Below, piece after piece: positions 25,849 through 35,307 of a stretch of DNA of 64,000 bases. This DNA is from Amycolatopsis xylanica. Its GTDB lineage: Bacteria > Actinomycetota > Actinomycetes > Mycobacteriales > Pseudonocardiaceae. The notes under the pieces are model-generated. The model saw nothing but the letters and a program-made list of their open reading frames with translations, was not told the DNA's origin and searched no databases. Within the stretch, counting starts at the first letter, position 1. The number at the start of each line of letters is the position of its first letter. The position numbers and the translations under genes are program-made. Where the stretch lies: the NCBI RefSeq assembly GCF_900107045.1, contig NZ_FNON01000001.1, positions 992,001 to 1,056,000 of the forward strand. Reading direction: 5' to 3'.

Positions 25849-26229
25849 GTGGCACTGATGTTCCTTAACGGGGGCGCCATGCGTGGCGAGCCGTTGCACC
25901 ACCTGCTCGGCGGCGCGGAGCTGGTGGCCGAGACCACGACCGCCGCGAAGTACCGGTTCTATTCGGTCGGTGACCAGTGCCCGGCGTTGTTCCCCGTGGC
26001 GCACGGCGGCGCCGAGATCGCGGGCGAGGTCTACGACATCCCGATGGACACGTTGCGGGACAGGGTATTGCCGTCCGAGCCGCACGAGCTGGAGCTCGGC
26101 GTGATCGAGCTGGCCGACGGCAGCTCGGTGTTCGCGATGCTGCTGCGCCGGGCGTACACCTCGCACGTCCAGCTGCGAGACATCACCGAGATCGGGAACT
26201 GGCGCAAGTACCGGGGGAGTGTGGCATGA
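25849..26229 (+). CDS. AtzF C-terminal-like (GGCT-fold) small protein
   Basis: A 126-residue protein resembling the C-terminal domain of allophanate hydrolase (AtzF), a gamma-glutamylcyclotransferase-type fold: FLNGGAMRGEPLHHLLGGAELV at the start, FPVAHGGAEIAGEVYDIPM in the middle and LELGVIELADGSSVFAMLLRR. GTG 25849 follows AAAGGAG with good spacing, and the gene overlaps hyi by four bases. Such domains act on ureido or carbamoyl compounds. As no AllA-type ureidoglycolate lyase is encoded in the cluster, this protein is a candidate for that step, but this is inference from position only. Confidence 0.8.
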   Translation: MALMFLNGGAMRGEPLHHLLGGAELVAETTTAAKYRFYSVGDQCPALFPVAHGGAEIAGEVYDIPMDTLRDRVLPSEPHELELGVIELADGSSVFAMLLRRAYTSHVQLRDITEIGNWRKYRGSVA

Positions 26230-27008
26230 CCAAATACGACATCAACCTGTCCATTCTGTTCACGGAGCTGCCGCTCTTGGAACGCCCGGAGGCCGCGAAG
26301 AAGGCCGGGTTCGACGCCGTCGAGTTCTGGTGGCCGTTCGACACCGCGGTCCCCAGCGACGCCCAGGTCGACCAGTTCGTGCGGGCGATCGAAGATGCCG
26401 GCGTCCAGCTCGTCGGGCTCAACTTCGCGGCCGGCGACATGGCCGGTGGCGATCGCGGGCTTGTGTCGTGGCCTGAGCGATCGTCAGAGTTCCGCGAGAA
26501 CATCCCGATCGCGCTCAGCATCGGAGACAGGCTTGGTTGCCGCGCGTATAACGCCCTATACGGCAACCGTCTAGAGGGTAAATCCACGGAACAACAAGAC
26601 GAAACCGGCATCGAGAACCTGGCCTTGGCCGCGTACGTCGCGCGCCAGCAGGGCGCGGTCGTGCTGGTGGAGCCGATCAGCGGCGCGCCGAGGTATCCGC
26701 TGCTCACCGCGGCCGACGCGCTCGCCACCATCGATCGGGCGGGAGCGCCGAACCTGCGCTTGCTGGCCGATCTGTACCACCTCACCGTGAACGGCGACGA
26801 CCTCGACGCGGTCATCGCCGAGCACACCGGCCGGATCGGCCATGTGCAGATCGCGGACGCGCCCGGCCGCAACGAGCCGGGCACCGGGGCCATCGACCTC
26901 GACGGCTATCTCGGAAAGCTCGCCGCCAACGGTTACGACGGCTTCGTCGGCTTGGAGTACAAGCCGAGCGGAGCGAGTGCCGACAGTTTCAAATGGCTTG
27001 ACCTGTAA
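26226..27008 (+). CDS. hyi: Hydroxypyruvate isomerase
   Basis: A 260-residue TIM-barrel of the xylose-isomerase-like family. Metal/substrate motifs visible are VEFWWPF near residue 30, VLVEPISGAPRYPLL, LLADLYHLTVNGDDL and the C-terminal GFVGLEYKPSG. It interconverts hydroxypyruvate and tartronate semialdehyde, the glyoxylate carboligase product. The ATGA overlap with the preceding gene and an eight-base gap to glxR place it in the glyoxylate-to-glycerate module. Confidence 0.92.
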   Translation: MTKYDINLSILFTELPLLERPEAAKKAGFDAVEFWWPFDTAVPSDAQVDQFVRAIEDAGVQLVGLNFAAGDMAGGDRGLVSWPERSSEFRENIPIALSIGDRLGCRAYNALYGNRLEGKSTEQQDETGIENLALAAYVARQQGAVVLVEPISGAPRYPLLTAADALATIDRAGAPNLRLLADLYHLTVNGDDLDAVIAEHTGRIGHVQIADAPGRNEPGTGAIDLDGYLGKLAANGYDGFVGLEYKPSGASADSFKWLDL

Positions 27009-27016
27009 GGAGAACA

Positions 27017-27898
27017 ATGCGTACCGCCGGATTCATCGGCCTCGGCATCATGGGCTTGCCGATGGCCAGCAACCTCGTCAAAGCCGGCTTCGAAGTCACC
27101 GGGTTCGACCTCAGTGCCGACTCGGTGGCCAAGTTCGCCGCCGCGGGCGGCAAGCCCGCCGGCTCCGTCGCCGAAGCGATCGACGGCGCCGAGCTCGTGA
27201 TCACCATGCTGCCCGCCGACCCGCACGTCGAAGCCGTCACCGCGACGATCTTCGAGACCATCAAGCCGGGCACACTGCTCATCGACTTCAGCACGATCAA
27301 GCCGCAGACCTCACAGCAGGTGGCCAAGAAGGGCGCCGAGAAGAACGTCCGCGTGCTCGACGCCCCCGTCTCGGGTGGCGAAGCGGGCGCGATCAACGCC
27401 GTACTGTCCATTATGGTCGGTGGCGAGCAAGCGGACTTCGACGCGGCCAAGCCGGTCTTCGACGCCGTCGGCAAGGTCGCCGCGCTGGTCGGGCCGAGTG
27501 GCGCGGGGCAGTTCGTCAAGGCAGCCAATCAGCTCGTCGTCGGCGGCACGTACGCCCTTGTGGCAGAAGCGATCCTGCTAATGGAAGCGTCCGGAGTGGA
27601 CGCGAAGGCCGGGCTCGACGTGCTCGCGGGTGGACTCGCCGCGAGCCGCATTTTGGAACTCAAGCGCGAATCGATGCTGGCCAGGAACTTCAAGCCGGGC
27701 TTCCGCATCGACCTGCATCACAAGGACATGGGCATCGTGCTCGACGCCGCCCGCCAGGCCGAGGTCTCGCTGCCATTCGGCGGCCAGGTCGCGGCGTACA
27801 TCCAGGCCGCCAGGGCACAGGGCATGGGCGACCTGGACCACTCGGCACTGCTGGCGGTGCTCGAGAAGCAGTCCGGACGAGGGGAGAACCGATCATGA
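27017..27898 (+). CDS. glxR: Tartronate semialdehyde reductase (2-hydroxy-3-oxopropionate reductase)
   Basis: A 293-residue beta-hydroxyacid dehydrogenase. The NAD(P)-binding loop GFIGLGIMGLPMASNL is at the N-terminus, DAPVSGGEAGAINAVLSIMV is the substrate-binding signature, and the catalytic Lys lies in AGQFVKAANQLVVGG. It reduces tartronate semialdehyde from Gcl to glycerate. Preceded by AAGGAG. Its stop overlaps the gcl start. Confidence 0.95.
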   Translation: MRTAGFIGLGIMGLPMASNLVKAGFEVTGFDLSADSVAKFAAAGGKPAGSVAEAIDGAELVITMLPADPHVEAVTATIFETIKPGTLLIDFSTIKPQTSQQVAKKGAEKNVRVLDAPVSGGEAGAINAVLSIMVGGEQADFDAAKPVFDAVGKVAALVGPSGAGQFVKAANQLVVGGTYALVAEAILLMEASGVDAKAGLDVLAGGLAASRILELKRESMLARNFKPGFRIDLHHKDMGIVLDAARQAEVSLPFGGQVAAYIQAARAQGMGDLDHSALLAVLEKQSGRGENRS

Positions 27899-29592
27899 CC
27901 AGGATTCCGGCGATGGAAGCGGTCGTCGAGGTGCTCAAGTCGGAGGGCGTCGACACCGCGTTCGGCTGCCCCGGCGCGGCGATCCTCCCGCTGTACAAGG
28001 CGATGGAGGTGCGCGGCGGCATCGAGCACCTGACCGTCCGCCACGAAGAGGGCGCGACGCACATGGCCGACGGCTGGGCGCGCACCAACGGCAAGGTCGG
28101 CGTCGCCATCGGCACTTCGGGCCCGGCGGGCACGAACATGATCACCGGGCTGTACACGGCGATGGCCGACTCGATCCCGATCATCTGCATCACCGGCCAG
28201 GCCGCGTTTTCGAAGCTGCACACCGAAGCCTTCCAGGCAGTGGACATTGTGGACATCGCGAAGCCGGTCACCAAGTGGGCTGTCCAGATCAAGGAGGCCG
28301 CGACCGCGCCGTGGATCTTCCGCGAGGCGTTCCGCATCGCCCGGTCCGGACGGCCTGGCCCGGTGCTGATCGACATCCCGGTCGACGTCGCGCAGCAGCT
28401 CATCGAGTACGACGCCGCGATCGACGCCCCGCTGCCGGTCGAGGTCGTGCACCCGCACCAGCCGAGGGTCGAGCGTGCGCTGGATCTGTTGCTGGCAGCG
28501 GAAAAGCCGCTGCTGCTCGCTGGTGGTGGCGTGATCATCGCCGAGGCCGCCGACGAGCTGCGCGCGCTGGCCGAGTACCTGAACATCCCGGTCCAGGTGA
28601 CGCTGATGGGCAAGGGCGCGATCGACGAGGACAGCCCGCTGTTCGCCGGGATCACCGGCGTGCAGACCTCGCAGCGGTACGGCAACGCGTCCTTTTTGGA
28701 GTCCGACACCGTGCTCGCGGTCGGCGCGCGGTTCGGCGACCGGCACACGGGCGCGCTCGACGTCTACCGCGGTGAGCGGAAGTTCATCCACGTCGACATC
28801 GAGCCGACGCAGCTCGGCAAGGTGTTCCCGCCGGACCTCGGCATCGTTTCGGACGCGAGGCTGTTCCTCCAGGCGCTGCTGAAGACGGCCCGTGAAAGGA
28901 ACGCGGGCCGTGAGGCAGGGGAGTGGGTCGCCAGGATCGCCGAGCTCAAGGCGACGCTCGGCCGCCGCGAGGACTTCGACTCCACGCCGATCAAGGCGCC
29001 GCGCGTGTACAAGGAGATCAACGAGATCTTCGACGAGGACACGTATTTCGTGACCGCGATCGGGCTGTACCAGATCTGGGGCGGGCAGCACCAGAAGGCG
29101 TACAAGCCACGCCGCTACCAGATCTGCGGGCAGGCTGGGCCGCTCGGCTGGGAGATCCCGGCCGCGATCGGCGTGAAGAAGGCAGCGCCGGGCGCCGAGG
29201 TGGTCGGGATCGTCGGTGACTACGGGTTCCAGTACCTGGTCGAAGAGCTGGCGGTGGCGGCGCAGTACAACGTGCCGTTCGTGCTGATCATGATCAACAA
29301 CGAGTATCTCGGGCTGATCCGGCAGGCGTCGATCCCGTACGACATGAACTACCAGGTCGACATCCACTACGACGACTACGGCACGGACAACGTCAAGATC
29401 ATGGAGGCGTACGGCTGCGCCGGGCGTCGCGTGGTGGATCCCGCGGACATCCGCGAGACGATCGAGTGGGCGCGCAAGGAGGCGGTGGCGACGTCGCGGC
29501 CGGTGCTGGTCGAGGTGATGATCGAGCGTGAGGCGAACACGCCGCACGGTCCGGCGATCAACGCCGTGAAGGAGTTCGAGCCGCTCCCATGA
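27895..29592 (+). CDS. gcl: Glyoxylate carboligase (tartronate-semialdehyde synthase)
   Basis: A 565-residue thiamine-diphosphate enzyme condensing two glyoxylates to tartronate semialdehyde and CO2. The N-terminal PYR domain begins MEAVVEVLKSEGVDTAFGCPGAAILP. As in other Gcl proteins, Val stands where most ThDP enzymes have the activating Glu (IEHLTVRHEEG precedes the following helix). The ThDP-binding segment reads VVGIVGDYGFQYLVEELAVA with INNEYLG after it. Start overlaps glxR; the stop overlaps the glycerate kinase start. It draws on glyoxylate produced from ureidoglycolate. Confidence 0.94.
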   Translation: MTRIPAMEAVVEVLKSEGVDTAFGCPGAAILPLYKAMEVRGGIEHLTVRHEEGATHMADGWARTNGKVGVAIGTSGPAGTNMITGLYTAMADSIPIICITGQAAFSKLHTEAFQAVDIVDIAKPVTKWAVQIKEAATAPWIFREAFRIARSGRPGPVLIDIPVDVAQQLIEYDAAIDAPLPVEVVHPHQPRVERALDLLLAAEKPLLLAGGGVIIAEAADELRALAEYLNIPVQVTLMGKGAIDEDSPLFAGITGVQTSQRYGNASFLESDTVLAVGARFGDRHTGALDVYRGERKFIHVDIEPTQLGKVFPPDLGIVSDARLFLQALLKTARERNAGREAGEWVARIAELKATLGRREDFDSTPIKAPRVYKEINEIFDEDTYFVTAIGLYQIWGGQHQKAYKPRRYQICGQAGPLGWEIPAAIGVKKAAPGAEVVGIVGDYGFQYLVEELAVAAQYNVPFVLIMINNEYLGLIRQASIPYDMNYQVDIHYDDYGTDNVKIMEAYGCAGRRVVDPADIRETIEWARKEAVATSRPVLVEVMIEREANTPHGPAINAVKEFEPLP

Positions 29593-30692
29593 GTCATGTG
29601 CTGGTCGCCCCCGACAAGTTCAAGGGGTCGTTGACGGCGGTCGAGGTGGCCGCGGCGGTCGCCGACGGGCTCGCCGCGGCGGCCCCGGGCGTGCCGGTCC
29701 GGGTGCTGCCGGTGGCGGACGGGGGCGAGGGCACGGTCGACGCCGCCGTCGCGGCCGGGTTCCGTCGGGTGCGAACGCTGGTCACGGGCCCGACCGGGCA
29801 GCGGCTCACCGCGTCCTACGCGCGGCGGGGTGGCACGGCGGTCGTCGAGCTGGCCGAAGCGTCCGGCCTGCATCGGCTTCCCGGTGGGCTCGCGCCGTTG
29901 ACGGCGTCGAGTTTCGGCACCGGTGAGCTGATCGGGGCGGCGGTGCGGGCCGGGTGCAAGCGGGTCGTCCTCGGTGTCGGCGGCAGCGCGTCCACGGACG
30001 GCGGCGCCGGCTTGCTGGCGGCGTTGGGCGCGCGGCTGTTCGACGCCGACGGCGCACCGCTCGCACCCGGTGGCGCGGCACTGCGGCGCCTCGCGCGGGT
30101 CGATCTGTCCGGTTTGGACTCACGCTTGTCCGAAGTGGATTTCGAGCTGGCGAGCGATGTGGACAACACGTTGCTCGGCACGCACGGTGCGGCCGCGGTG
30201 TACGGGCCGCAGAAGGGCGCCACCGCCGAGGACGTCGAGGTCCTCGAGGACGGGCTCACCCGGTGGGCGATGGCGGTGGATCCGCAGGTCGCGGGCCGGC
30301 CCGGTGCCGGTGCGGCCGGTGGTGCCGGGTTCGCGGCGATGGCGGTGCTGGGCGCGCGGATGCGTCCCGGGATCGCGCTGCTGCTGGACTTGCTCGGGTT
30401 CCCTGACGCGGTCCGCGGAGCGCGGCTGGTGATCACGGGCGAGGGCTCGCTCGACGAGCAGACGTTGCGGGGCAAGGCGCCCGCCGGGGTCGCGCTGGCG
30501 GCCGGAGTGCCGGTGGTGGCGGTCGCGGGACGGTCGCTGCTGTCGGCCGCGCAGCTGCGGGAGGCGGGGATTTCGGCGGTGTACCCACTGTCCGATTTGG
30601 AGCCGGACCCGACCCGCTCGATGGTCAACGCCGGTGACCTGCTCCGGCGGTGCGCGGCACGGGTGGCCCACGATTTCCTGGAGGCACGGTGA
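29589..30692 (+). CDS. glxK: Glycerate kinase (GlxK/GarK class)
   Basis: A 367-residue kinase phosphorylating glycerate. Family signatures are [18 protein letters not shown] at the N-terminus, [13 protein letters not shown], and [21 protein letters not shown]. This class usually forms 2-phosphoglycerate, which feeds lower glycolysis. It is the last carbon-salvage step of the cluster. The four-base overlaps with gcl and allB keep it in the same translational chain. Confidence 0.93.
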   Translation: MSHVLVAPDKFKGSLTAVEVAAAVADGLAAAAPGVPVRVLPVADGGEGTVDAAVAAGFRRVRTLVTGPTGQRLTASYARRGGTAVVELAEASGLHRLPGGLAPLTASSFGTGELIGAAVRAGCKRVVLGVGGSASTDGGAGLLAALGARLFDADGAPLAPGGAALRRLARVDLSGLDSRLSEVDFELASDVDNTLLGTHGAAAVYGPQKGATAEDVEVLEDGLTRWAMAVDPQVAGRPGAGAAGGAGFAAMAVLGARMRPGIALLLDLLGFPDAVRGARLVITGEGSLDEQTLRGKAPAGVALAAGVPVVAVAGRSLLSAAQLREAGISAVYPLSDLEPDPTRSMVNAGDLLRRCAARVAHDFLEAR

Positions 30693-31993
30693 CCTACGAC
30701 CTGGTGGTGCGCTCGGAGCGGGTGGTCACGCCCGACGGCGAACGCCCAGCCGCGGTGTGTGTCCGCAATGGACGGATCGCGGCGGTGTTCGGGCGAGACG
30801 TACGCGTGGAGACGAGCCGCGACGAGGATTTCGGCGACCTCGCGGTGCTACCCGGCCTGGTCGACTCCCATGTGCACGTGAACGAGCCGGGCCGGACGGA
30901 GTGGGAGGGGTTCGCGACCGCGACGGCGGCCGCCGCGGCGGGTGGGGTCACCACGATCATCGACATGCCGTTGAACAGCCTGCCGCCGACGGTCACGGTC
31001 GGCGCGCTCACCGAGAAGCGCCAAGCCGCTCGAGGACAGTGCGTGGTGGACGTGGGCTTCTGGGGTGGCGCGATCCCGGGCAATGTGGCCGACCTGAAGC
31101 CGTTGCACGACGCCGGCGTGTTCGGGTTCAAGAGCTTCCTGTCACCGTCCGGTGTGGACGAATTCCCGCACCTGTCGTGGTCCGAACTCGACAAGGCCCT
31201 CGCCGAGATCAAGGCTTTCGACGGCTTGCTGATCGTGCACGCGGAAGACCCAGCCGAACTCGGTGAGTCCGGACCGTCCTATGAGGACTTCCTGGCCTCG
31301 CGGCCGGATCGGGCGGAGGAGCGGGCGATCGACGGCCTGCTCAGCCGTGCCGACGGGGCGCGCGTGCACATCCTGCACGTGTCGTCGGCGACCGCGCTGG
31401 GCCGGATCGCCGCGGCGAGAGCGGCCGGTGTGCGGGTGAGCGCCGAGACCTGCCCGCACTACCTGACGTTGGCCGCCGAGGAGATCCCCGACGGCGCGAC
31501 GGAGTTCAAGTGCTGCCCGCCGATCCGGGGCTCGGTCAACCGCGACCGGCTCTGGCAGGGCTTGGCCGACGGGATACTCGACTGCGTGGTTTCAGACCAC
31601 TCACCGTCCACACCGGACTTGAAGCGAGGCGGCTTCGGGGAGGCCTGGGGCGGAGTGTCCTCACTCCAGCTCGGCCTGCCCGCGATGTGGACGGCCGCGC
31701 GAGCGCGGGGGCACCGGCTGACCGACGTGGTCCGCTGGATGGCCGCTGCGCCCGCGAACCTCACCGGGCTCGCGCACAAGGGCCGGATCGCGGTCGGCGC
31801 CGACGCCGACCTGGTCGTCTTCGATCCGGACGCGGAGTTCACCGTGGACCCCGGCGGCCTCCGGCAACGGCATCCGGTGACCCCGTACGCGGGCGCGCGG
31901 TTGCGTGGCGTGGTCGAGCGCGTGTGGCTGCGCGGCCGGGAGATCGACGGGGAGCCGAGTGGCGAACTGCTGACCAGAGAAAGGGAATCATGA
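30689..31993 (+). CDS. allB: Allantoinase
   Basis: A 434-residue cyclic amidohydrolase opening allantoin to allantoate. Metal ligands appear in [17 protein letters not shown] (HxH), the carboxylated Lys in [12 protein letters not shown], further His in LLIVHAEDP and VHILHVSS, and Asp in [12 protein letters not shown] 30689 overlaps the kinase stop. Placing allB and alc at the end of the operon, after the glyoxylate genes, differs from the enzymatic order. Confidence 0.95.
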   Translation: MTYDLVVRSERVVTPDGERPAAVCVRNGRIAAVFGRDVRVETSRDEDFGDLAVLPGLVDSHVHVNEPGRTEWEGFATATAAAAAGGVTTIIDMPLNSLPPTVTVGALTEKRQAARGQCVVDVGFWGGAIPGNVADLKPLHDAGVFGFKSFLSPSGVDEFPHLSWSELDKALAEIKAFDGLLIVHAEDPAELGESGPSYEDFLASRPDRAEERAIDGLLSRADGARVHILHVSSATALGRIAAARAAGVRVSAETCPHYLTLAAEEIPDGATEFKCCPPIRGSVNRDRLWQGLADGILDCVVSDHSPSTPDLKRGGFGEAWGGVSSLQLGLPAMWTAARARGHRLTDVVRWMAAAPANLTGLAHKGRIAVGADADLVVFDPDAEFTVDPGGLRQRHPVTPYAGARLRGVVERVWLRGREIDGEPSGELLTRERES

Positions 31994-33108
31994 AGTTCAC
32001 CGCACTGCCCGACCTGGCGTCCCGCCCGCACGGCGGCACCGTGATGGCGGCCAGCGACGACTATTTCGCGGCCAAGGAGAACCTGATCAAGGCCGAGGCG
32101 CCGGTGTTCAGGCCGCACACGTTCACCGAGAAAGGCCAGGAGTACGACGGCTGGGAGACCCGCCGCCGCTTCGGCCGCTCGGAGGGCAACGACTGGGCGT
32201 TGCTGCGGCTCGGCGCGCCGGGCGTGGTGCGCGGGGTGAACGTCGACACGGCGTTCTTCCTGGGCAACTACCCGGAGAAGGTGCGGATCGAGGCGACCGG
32301 CGTCGAGGGCTACCCGAGCGTGGCCGAGCTGGAGACGGCCGAGTGGTTCGAGCTGGTACCGCCGCGGGCGTTGAGCGGCGGCCAGGACAATCTGTTCACT
32401 GTGGACAGTGAGCAGCGTGTGACCCACCTGCGCGTGCACATGCTGCCGGACGGCGGTATCGCCCGGCTGCGGGTGCACGGCGAGGTCGTCCCGGACCCGC
32501 GTGACCTCGACGGCGTCCCGTTCGACCTGGTCGCGACGCTGAGCGGGGGCACCGTGGTCGGCTGCAGCGACAGTTTCTTCTCGCCGCCGGCGAACATGCT
32601 GCAGCCGGGGGAGTCGCGGTTCATGGCCGACGGCTGGGAGACCGCGCGCCGCCGCGACGACGGCCACGACTGGGCGATCGTGCGCCTGGCCTGCCAGGCG
32701 GTGCCGTCGGTCGCGGAGTTCGCGACCACGCACTACCGCGGCAACCCGCCGGACCGGGTGGCGTTGTCCGGCATCGACGCGACCACGTCTTCGCTCAACC
32801 ACGACGACGCCTGGTTCCCGCTGCTGCCGGAGACGAAGCTGCAGGCGGACACCACCCACCGGTTCCGGCTGACGTCCGGCCGCCCGGTCACCCACGTCCG
32901 CGTGGAGAACCACCCCGACGGCGGCATCGGCCGCTTCCGGCTCTACGGTTCGCCGACCGCGGCGGCCCGCGACGAGCTGGCGCTGCGCTGGTTCAACCTG
33001 CTCCCCGAAGCGCAGGCCATCGCGGTGCTCACGGCCGCGGGCGCCTCACTCGCCGCGGCCAAGGCCGCCGCGACCGCGCGCCCGGCGACCGTCCCGCCCC
33101 AGCTCTGA
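31990..33108 (+). CDS. alc: Allantoicase
   Basis: A 372-residue enzyme hydrolysing allantoate to ureidoglycolate and urea. It is an internal duplication: [20 protein letters not shown] with a following [20 protein letters not shown] and, in the second half, [18 protein letters not shown] with [22 protein letters not shown] 31990 overlaps the allB stop. It is the last gene of the plus-strand purine unit and is followed by a long palindrome shared with the convergent gene. Confidence 0.95.
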   Translation: MKFTALPDLASRPHGGTVMAASDDYFAAKENLIKAEAPVFRPHTFTEKGQEYDGWETRRRFGRSEGNDWALLRLGAPGVVRGVNVDTAFFLGNYPEKVRIEATGVEGYPSVAELETAEWFELVPPRALSGGQDNLFTVDSEQRVTHLRVHMLPDGGIARLRVHGEVVPDPRDLDGVPFDLVATLSGGTVVGCSDSFFSPPANMLQPGESRFMADGWETARRRDDGHDWAIVRLACQAVPSVAEFATTHYRGNPPDRVALSGIDATTSSLNHDDAWFPLLPETKLQADTTHRFRLTSGRPVTHVRVENHPDGGIGRFRLYGSPTAAARDELALRWFNLLPEAQAIAVLTAAGASLAAAKAAATARPATVPPQL

Positions 33109-33115
33109 GGTAGTC

Positions 33116-33176
33116 CGGGATAAAGCGGGCTTTATATCGGGGGAAAGCACCCCGGGATAAAGCCCGCTTTATCCCG
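33116..33176. repeat. Long inverted repeat of GGGATAAAGC-gg-GCTTTAT units (bidirectional terminator candidate)
   Basis: Perfect 20-bp arms at 33116-33135 and 33157-33176 begin CGGGATAAAGCGGGC and its complement. Each arm also folds on itself (ATAAAGC/GCTTTAT). An inner GGGG/CCCC pair lies between them. It begins seven bases after the alc stop, and its right arm provides the TAA stop (33169-33171) of the convergent RibD-like gene. The same sequence recurs at 56227-56254. Confidence 0.85.
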
Positions 33177-33726
33177 ACCGCTGGTAGCGGAGCAGGACCA
33201 CGCCGTTGGCGAAGGGCCGGGTTTCGACGAGGTCGAGGTCGAGGCGGTGACCGCTGAACAGCGGTTTCCCCTGCCCGAGCACCACCGGATGCACGTAGAT
33301 CCGGTATTCGTCGATCAGGCCGAGTTCGCGGAAGGTCGCCGCGAGGTCGGCGCCGCCGAGCGCGAGGTCGCCGCCGGGCCGGGACTTGAGGTCCAGGATG
33401 TCGTCGACCACGACCTCGCGGGCGACGGTGGCGTTCCAGTCGGCGCGGTGCAGCGTGCGCGAGAAGACGATCTTGGGCATTTTCCGCCAGATGCGGGCGA
33501 ACTCGGCGATCGGCTCGGTCGCCGAGGGGTCCCGGTCGGCGGTGGGCCAGTAGGCCGCCATGAGCTCGTAGGTCCGGCGGCCGTCGAGGAAGGCGCCCAT
33601 CGCGCCGAGCTCGGTGTTGAAATGGCGGTGCAGGTCGTCGTCCACGCGATGCCAGTCGAGCTCCCGGCGCGGCCCTTCGAAAAACCCGTCGACGGACACC
33701 GACATCTGCAGGATGATCTTGCGCAC
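33169..33726 (-). CDS. RibD C-terminal-domain / dihydrofolate-reductase-like protein
   Basis: A 185-residue NADPH-binding fold of the RibD_C family. MRKIILQMSVSVDGFFEGPR is the family N-terminus, followed by LDGRRTYELMAAYWP and GGDLALGGADLAATFRELGLIDEYRIYVHPVVLGQGKPLF. These stand-alone proteins are reductases of unknown substrate and do not indicate riboflavin synthesis. The ATG lies at 33724-33726. The TAA stop is formed by a palindromic repeat, so the last residues may reflect insertion of that element. Confidence 0.9.
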   Translation of the reverse strand: MRKIILQMSVSVDGFFEGPRRELDWHRVDDDLHRHFNTELGAMGAFLDGRRTYELMAAYWPTADRDPSATEPIAEFARIWRKMPKIVFSRTLHRADWNATVAREVVVDDILDLKSRPGGDLALGGADLAATFRELGLIDEYRIYVHPVVLGQGKPLFSGHRLDLDLVETRPFANGVVLLRYQRSG

Positions 33727-33879
33727 TGCGCTGCTTCCTCCCCGGATCGCGTCGCGACGACCTTAACCAACTGCGGATTCTGTCGTGTGACGAGCCCGTT
33801 GTTGATTTTGACAGCGGCGTGCCAGCGACTTGGCATCACCGTCCGGCACCATGTGGTCACAGCGACCTCTGGGGGGCCG

Positions 33880-34872
33880 ATGCTGAAGATCCACTTCACC
33901 GGGCAGGACCTGACCCGGATCCGGGTGCTGGACGCGCCCGACCCACTCTGGGAGACCATGCTGAGCCTGCATCTGCTGCAGGATCGGGCGGTGAACCCGC
34001 TGTTCAGCCACTGGCAGCGGGAGACGAGAGCGGGCTTGGACAGATCTTCGGGCATGCTGGCGACCCTTGCTCCGCCGATCGGATATTCGGCCGACTTCCT
34101 GACGCCCGGCGCCGGGTTCACCGACATCGAGTCCGGGATCGACGCGGTGCTCGAGACCCCGAAGGCGCGCCTGCGCGAGGAGACCGCCCTGCTGGCCCAA
34201 GCCCGTCCGCTGTCATCGTGGAACGGCGACCTCGCCGACGCGCGCCCGCCGGCACTGCGCCAGCTCGGCACCGCGATGCGGCGGTACTTCGACGGCGCGC
34301 TGGCGCCGCACTGGGCGTCGATCAAGAACGCGATCGGCTCGGACGCGGCCGCCCGTGGCCGAGCGCTGCTCGGCGGCGGTGTCGAACGGCTGCTGTCGAC
34401 GCTGAACCCGGGCATCCGCTGGCGCTCGCCGGTGCTTGAAGTCGACTATCCGGTCGAGCAGGAGATGCACCTCGAGGGCCGCGGCCTGACCCTGGTGCCG
34501 TCGTTCTTCTGCTGGCGCACCCCGGTGACACTGCTGGACCCGAGCCTGCCGCCGGTGCTGGCCTACCCGGTGGGGCGGTCGTTCGGCTGGGAAGCGCCGA
34601 TCGTGACGCGGTCGCTGGAGAACCTGCTCGGCCGGACCAGGGCCTCGGTGCTGTGCGCGATCGGCGCGGCCACGTTGATCAGCACCAACGACCTCGCGAA
34701 GGCGCTCGGCATCTCGGCGGCGGGCGCGAGCCAGCACGCGACCGTGCTGCGGGAGGCCGGGGTCATCGGGACCGAGCGGCGCAGCGGGGCCGCGCTGCAT
34801 TCGGTCACCGAGCTGGGGAGCGCGCTGCTGTCATCGCCCAGCGCCGAGCTGGGCAACCGGGAGGTGTGCTGA
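33880..34872 (+). CDS. ArsR-like winged-helix regulator with DUF5937-type N-terminal domain
   Basis: A 330-residue regulator. The N-terminal 230 residues start LKIHFTGQDLTRIRVLDAPDPLWETMLSL, a pattern common in actinobacterial DUF5937 proteins. The C-terminal 90 residues form a winged helix: AATLISTNDLAKALGISAAG then ASQHATVLREAGVIGTERRSG. ATG 33880 follows GGGGGG and matches the start of similarity. It is divergent from the RibD-like gene and may control it or the membrane protein gene downstream. The ligand is unknown. Confidence 0.85.
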   Translation: MLKIHFTGQDLTRIRVLDAPDPLWETMLSLHLLQDRAVNPLFSHWQRETRAGLDRSSGMLATLAPPIGYSADFLTPGAGFTDIESGIDAVLETPKARLREETALLAQARPLSSWNGDLADARPPALRQLGTAMRRYFDGALAPHWASIKNAIGSDAAARGRALLGGGVERLLSTLNPGIRWRSPVLEVDYPVEQEMHLEGRGLTLVPSFFCWRTPVTLLDPSLPPVLAYPVGRSFGWEAPIVTRSLENLLGRTRASVLCAIGAATLISTNDLAKALGISAAGASQHATVLREAGVIGTERRSGAALHSVTELGSALLSSPSAELGNREVC

Positions 34873-34914
34873 CTACACTGTTCCGCCTCTTCCGGACTCG
34901 ACGGGAGGCGCGCC

Positions 34915-35229
34915 GTGGTCACCCGTGTTCTCGTGACGGTGCTCGTGCTTGTCTTCGCCGTGCTCGGCGTCATGGTGACGCCGGGCGGTGCGTTGACCGG
35001 CTGGGTCATGGCGGGGCTGGCGGCCGGTGTCTTGGTTTGGCAAGCCCCAGCCCGAGTTCAGCGCATGATCAAGGTGAGGGCGCCCGTCGTCGGGGCCGCG
35101 GTGTTCGTCGGCGGCCTGGTGATCATGGGGATGGCGGCGGTGCTGGGCGCCGCCGTGACGGTCTGGCTGCTGGTGCTGGCGGCGTTAGCGGTCGCCGTGA
35201 GCTTCCGCCTGCGCGGTCGGATCCACTAG
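34915..35229 (+). CDS. Small membrane protein of unknown function
   Basis: A 104-residue protein with three to four hydrophobic segments (VLVTVLVLVFAVLGVMV, GWVMAGLAAGVLVWQ, VVGAAVFVGGLVIMGMAAV, VTVWLLVLAALAVAVS) and a basic end FRLRGRIH. GTG 34915 follows ACGGGAGGC. I do not recognise the family. It lies 42 bp after the ArsR-like gene in the same direction and could be co-transcribed with it. Confidence 0.65.
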   Translation: MVTRVLVTVLVLVFAVLGVMVTPGGALTGWVMAGLAAGVLVWQAPARVQRMIKVRAPVVGAAVFVGGLVIMGMAAVLGAAVTVWLLVLAALAVAVSFRLRGRIH

Positions 35230-35254
35230 TTCACGTTGAAACTAGCCGGTTCGC

Positions 35255-35291
35255 GGCTAACGGTGTTAGCCTTGGGCTAACACTGTTAGCC
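35255..35291 (+). promoter_or_regulatory. Two TetR-type operators GGCTAAC-N3-GTTAGCC
   Basis: Perfect 7-bp-arm palindromes at 35255-35271 (spacer GGT) and 35275-35291 (spacer ACT) are 20 bp apart centre to centre, two helical turns, so two dimers could bind on one face. They lie 17 bp before the DUF4260 ATG, in the promoter of the DUF4260-tetR pair. Autoregulation by that TetR is inferred. Confidence 0.75.
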
Positions 35292-35307
35292 AACGCCGGA
35301 GGTCCCC

